Assembly (NCBI RefSeq): GCF_000829825.1 | Contig: NZ_JXSL01000031.1 | Span: 1-47,676 of the forward strand | Direction of reading: 5' to 3' | DNA: 47,676 nt | Origin: Paramagnetospirillum magnetotacticum MS-1 | GTDB lineage: Bacteria > Pseudomonadota > Alphaproteobacteria > Rhodospirillales > Magnetospirillaceae | Shown: in pieces, positions 47,148 to 47,676 of the stretch | Numbering within the stretch: position 1 is the stretch's first letter | How the letters are laid out: every line of letters begins with the position of its first letter | Position numbers and translations under genes: made by a program | The notes under the pieces: generated by a model | Told to the model about the DNA's origin: nothing | The model's input: only the letters and a program-made list of their open reading frames with translations | The model's database searches: none

Positions 47148-47676
47148 TCAGGGAGACTGGAGGGCCGCGGTGAACTCAGGCAACACCTTGAACAGGTCCG
47201 CCACCAGGCCGTAATCGGCGACCTGGAAGATGGGGGCCTCTTCGTCCTTGTTGATGGCGACGATGACCTTGGAATCCTTCATGCCGGCCAGGTGCTGGAT
47301 GGCGCCCGAGATGCCGACGGCGATATAGAGGTCAGGCGCGACGATCTTGCCGGTCTGGCCCACTTGGAAGTCGTTGGGGACAAAACCCGCATCCACGGCG
47401 GCGCGGCTTGCGCCCACGGCGGCGCCCAGCTTGTCGGCCACGGCTTCCAGCAGATGGAAATTGTCGCCCGACTGCATGCCGCGACCGCCCGAGATGATGA
47501 TCCGGGCGCTGGTCAGTTCGGGGCGCTCAGACTTGGACAGCTGTTGCCCGACGAAGGAGGACAGCGCCGGATCGGCACCCGCCGCCACGCTTTCCACCGG
47601 GGCGGAACCGCCCTGGGCGGCGGCCTCGAAGCCGGTGGCGCGCACGGTGATCACCTTGATCGCGTCCTTGGACTGC
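47148..47676 (-). CDS. etfA: Electron transfer flavoprotein alpha subunit, C-terminal part
   Basis: The frame is open to the right edge, giving about 175 C-terminal residues. The FAD-binding domain shows [13 protein letters not shown], the [21 protein letters not shown] motif and [14 protein letters not shown], then [21 protein letters not shown]. EtfA pairs with EtfB to pass electrons from acyl-CoA and other dehydrogenases to the quinone pool. The N-terminal domain and probably etfB lie beyond the window. A strong terminator follows. Confidence 0.95.
   Translation of the reverse strand, partial: QSKDAIKVITVRATGFEAAAQGGSAPVESVAAGADPALSSFVGQQLSKSERPELTSARIIISGGRGMQSGDNFHLLEAVADKLGAAVGASRAAVDAGFVPNDFQVGQTGKIVAPDLYIAVGISGAIQHLAGMKDSKVIVAINKDEEAPIFQVADYGLVADLFKVLPEFTAALQSP

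Overview
The window looks like chromosomal DNA of a free-living alphaproteobacterium of the Rhodospirillales, most probably a Magnetospirillum or close relative. The basis is GC-rich coding sequence, three chemoreceptors in under 48 kb, the alphaproteobacterial gene order yebC-ruvCAB-ybgC-tolQRAB-pal-cpoB-tilS-ftsH-folP-glmM, rluD next to rpoH, hisZ next to purA, and GC-rich palindromic repeats between genes. The genus is an inference from style and synteny. No magnetosome genes are present.

Positions 1-9790 form an accessory, signalling-rich stretch with visibly lower GC. A leftward cluster encodes a response regulator fused to a phytochrome-type kinase core, a REC/HD-GYP c-di-GMP phosphodiesterase, a secreted histidine phosphatase and a membrane multi-PAS sensor cut by the left edge. 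Rightward follow a chemoreceptor and a small RcdA/DUF1465-family protein, flanked by diverged 60-bp direct repeats. Then come a small ORF resembling the N-terminus of IS1634-type transposases, surrounded by an 11-bp motif, and a serine recombinase. The stretch ends at a tRNA-Glu(CUC) gene whose 3' end faces it, the geometry expected of an integration site.

Positions 9880-21600 hold a JAMM peptidase, a small membrane protein, rluD, rpoH (whose leader can pair with its own start codon), a membrane chemoreceptor, a three-TM protein beside a tail-anchored kinase-like protein without the catalytic Asp, then purA, hisZ and a soluble chemoreceptor with a zinc-binding CZB domain.

Positions 21600-31700 carry serA and serC, a YkgJ-type Cys-cluster protein, thiD, a 63-residue ORF, glmM, a DUF4405 membrane protein, folP and ftsH. 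Positions 31700-43250 carry the envelope and DNA-repair block: tilS, cpoB, pal, tolB, tolA, tolR, tolQ, ybgC, ruvB, ruvA, ruvC, yebC and an mlaC-like gene, nearly all leftward. Dispersed palindromic repeats occupy the tilS-cpoB, cpoB-pal, ybgC-ruvB and ruvB-ruvA gaps.

Positions 43300-47676 hold a YmdB-like phosphoesterase, 5-formyl-THF cyclo-ligase, a 6S RNA candidate, zapA, a coiled-coil protein, a DUF3124 protein overlapping an unknown gene, an Rrf2 regulator with a four-Cys cluster, and the C-terminal part of etfA cut by the right edge.

The observations most worth following are the rpoH leader, the pseudokinase and its neighbour, the chemoreceptor/RcdA pair between repeats, and the 11-bp motif cluster with the shared C-terminal tail beside the recombinase.
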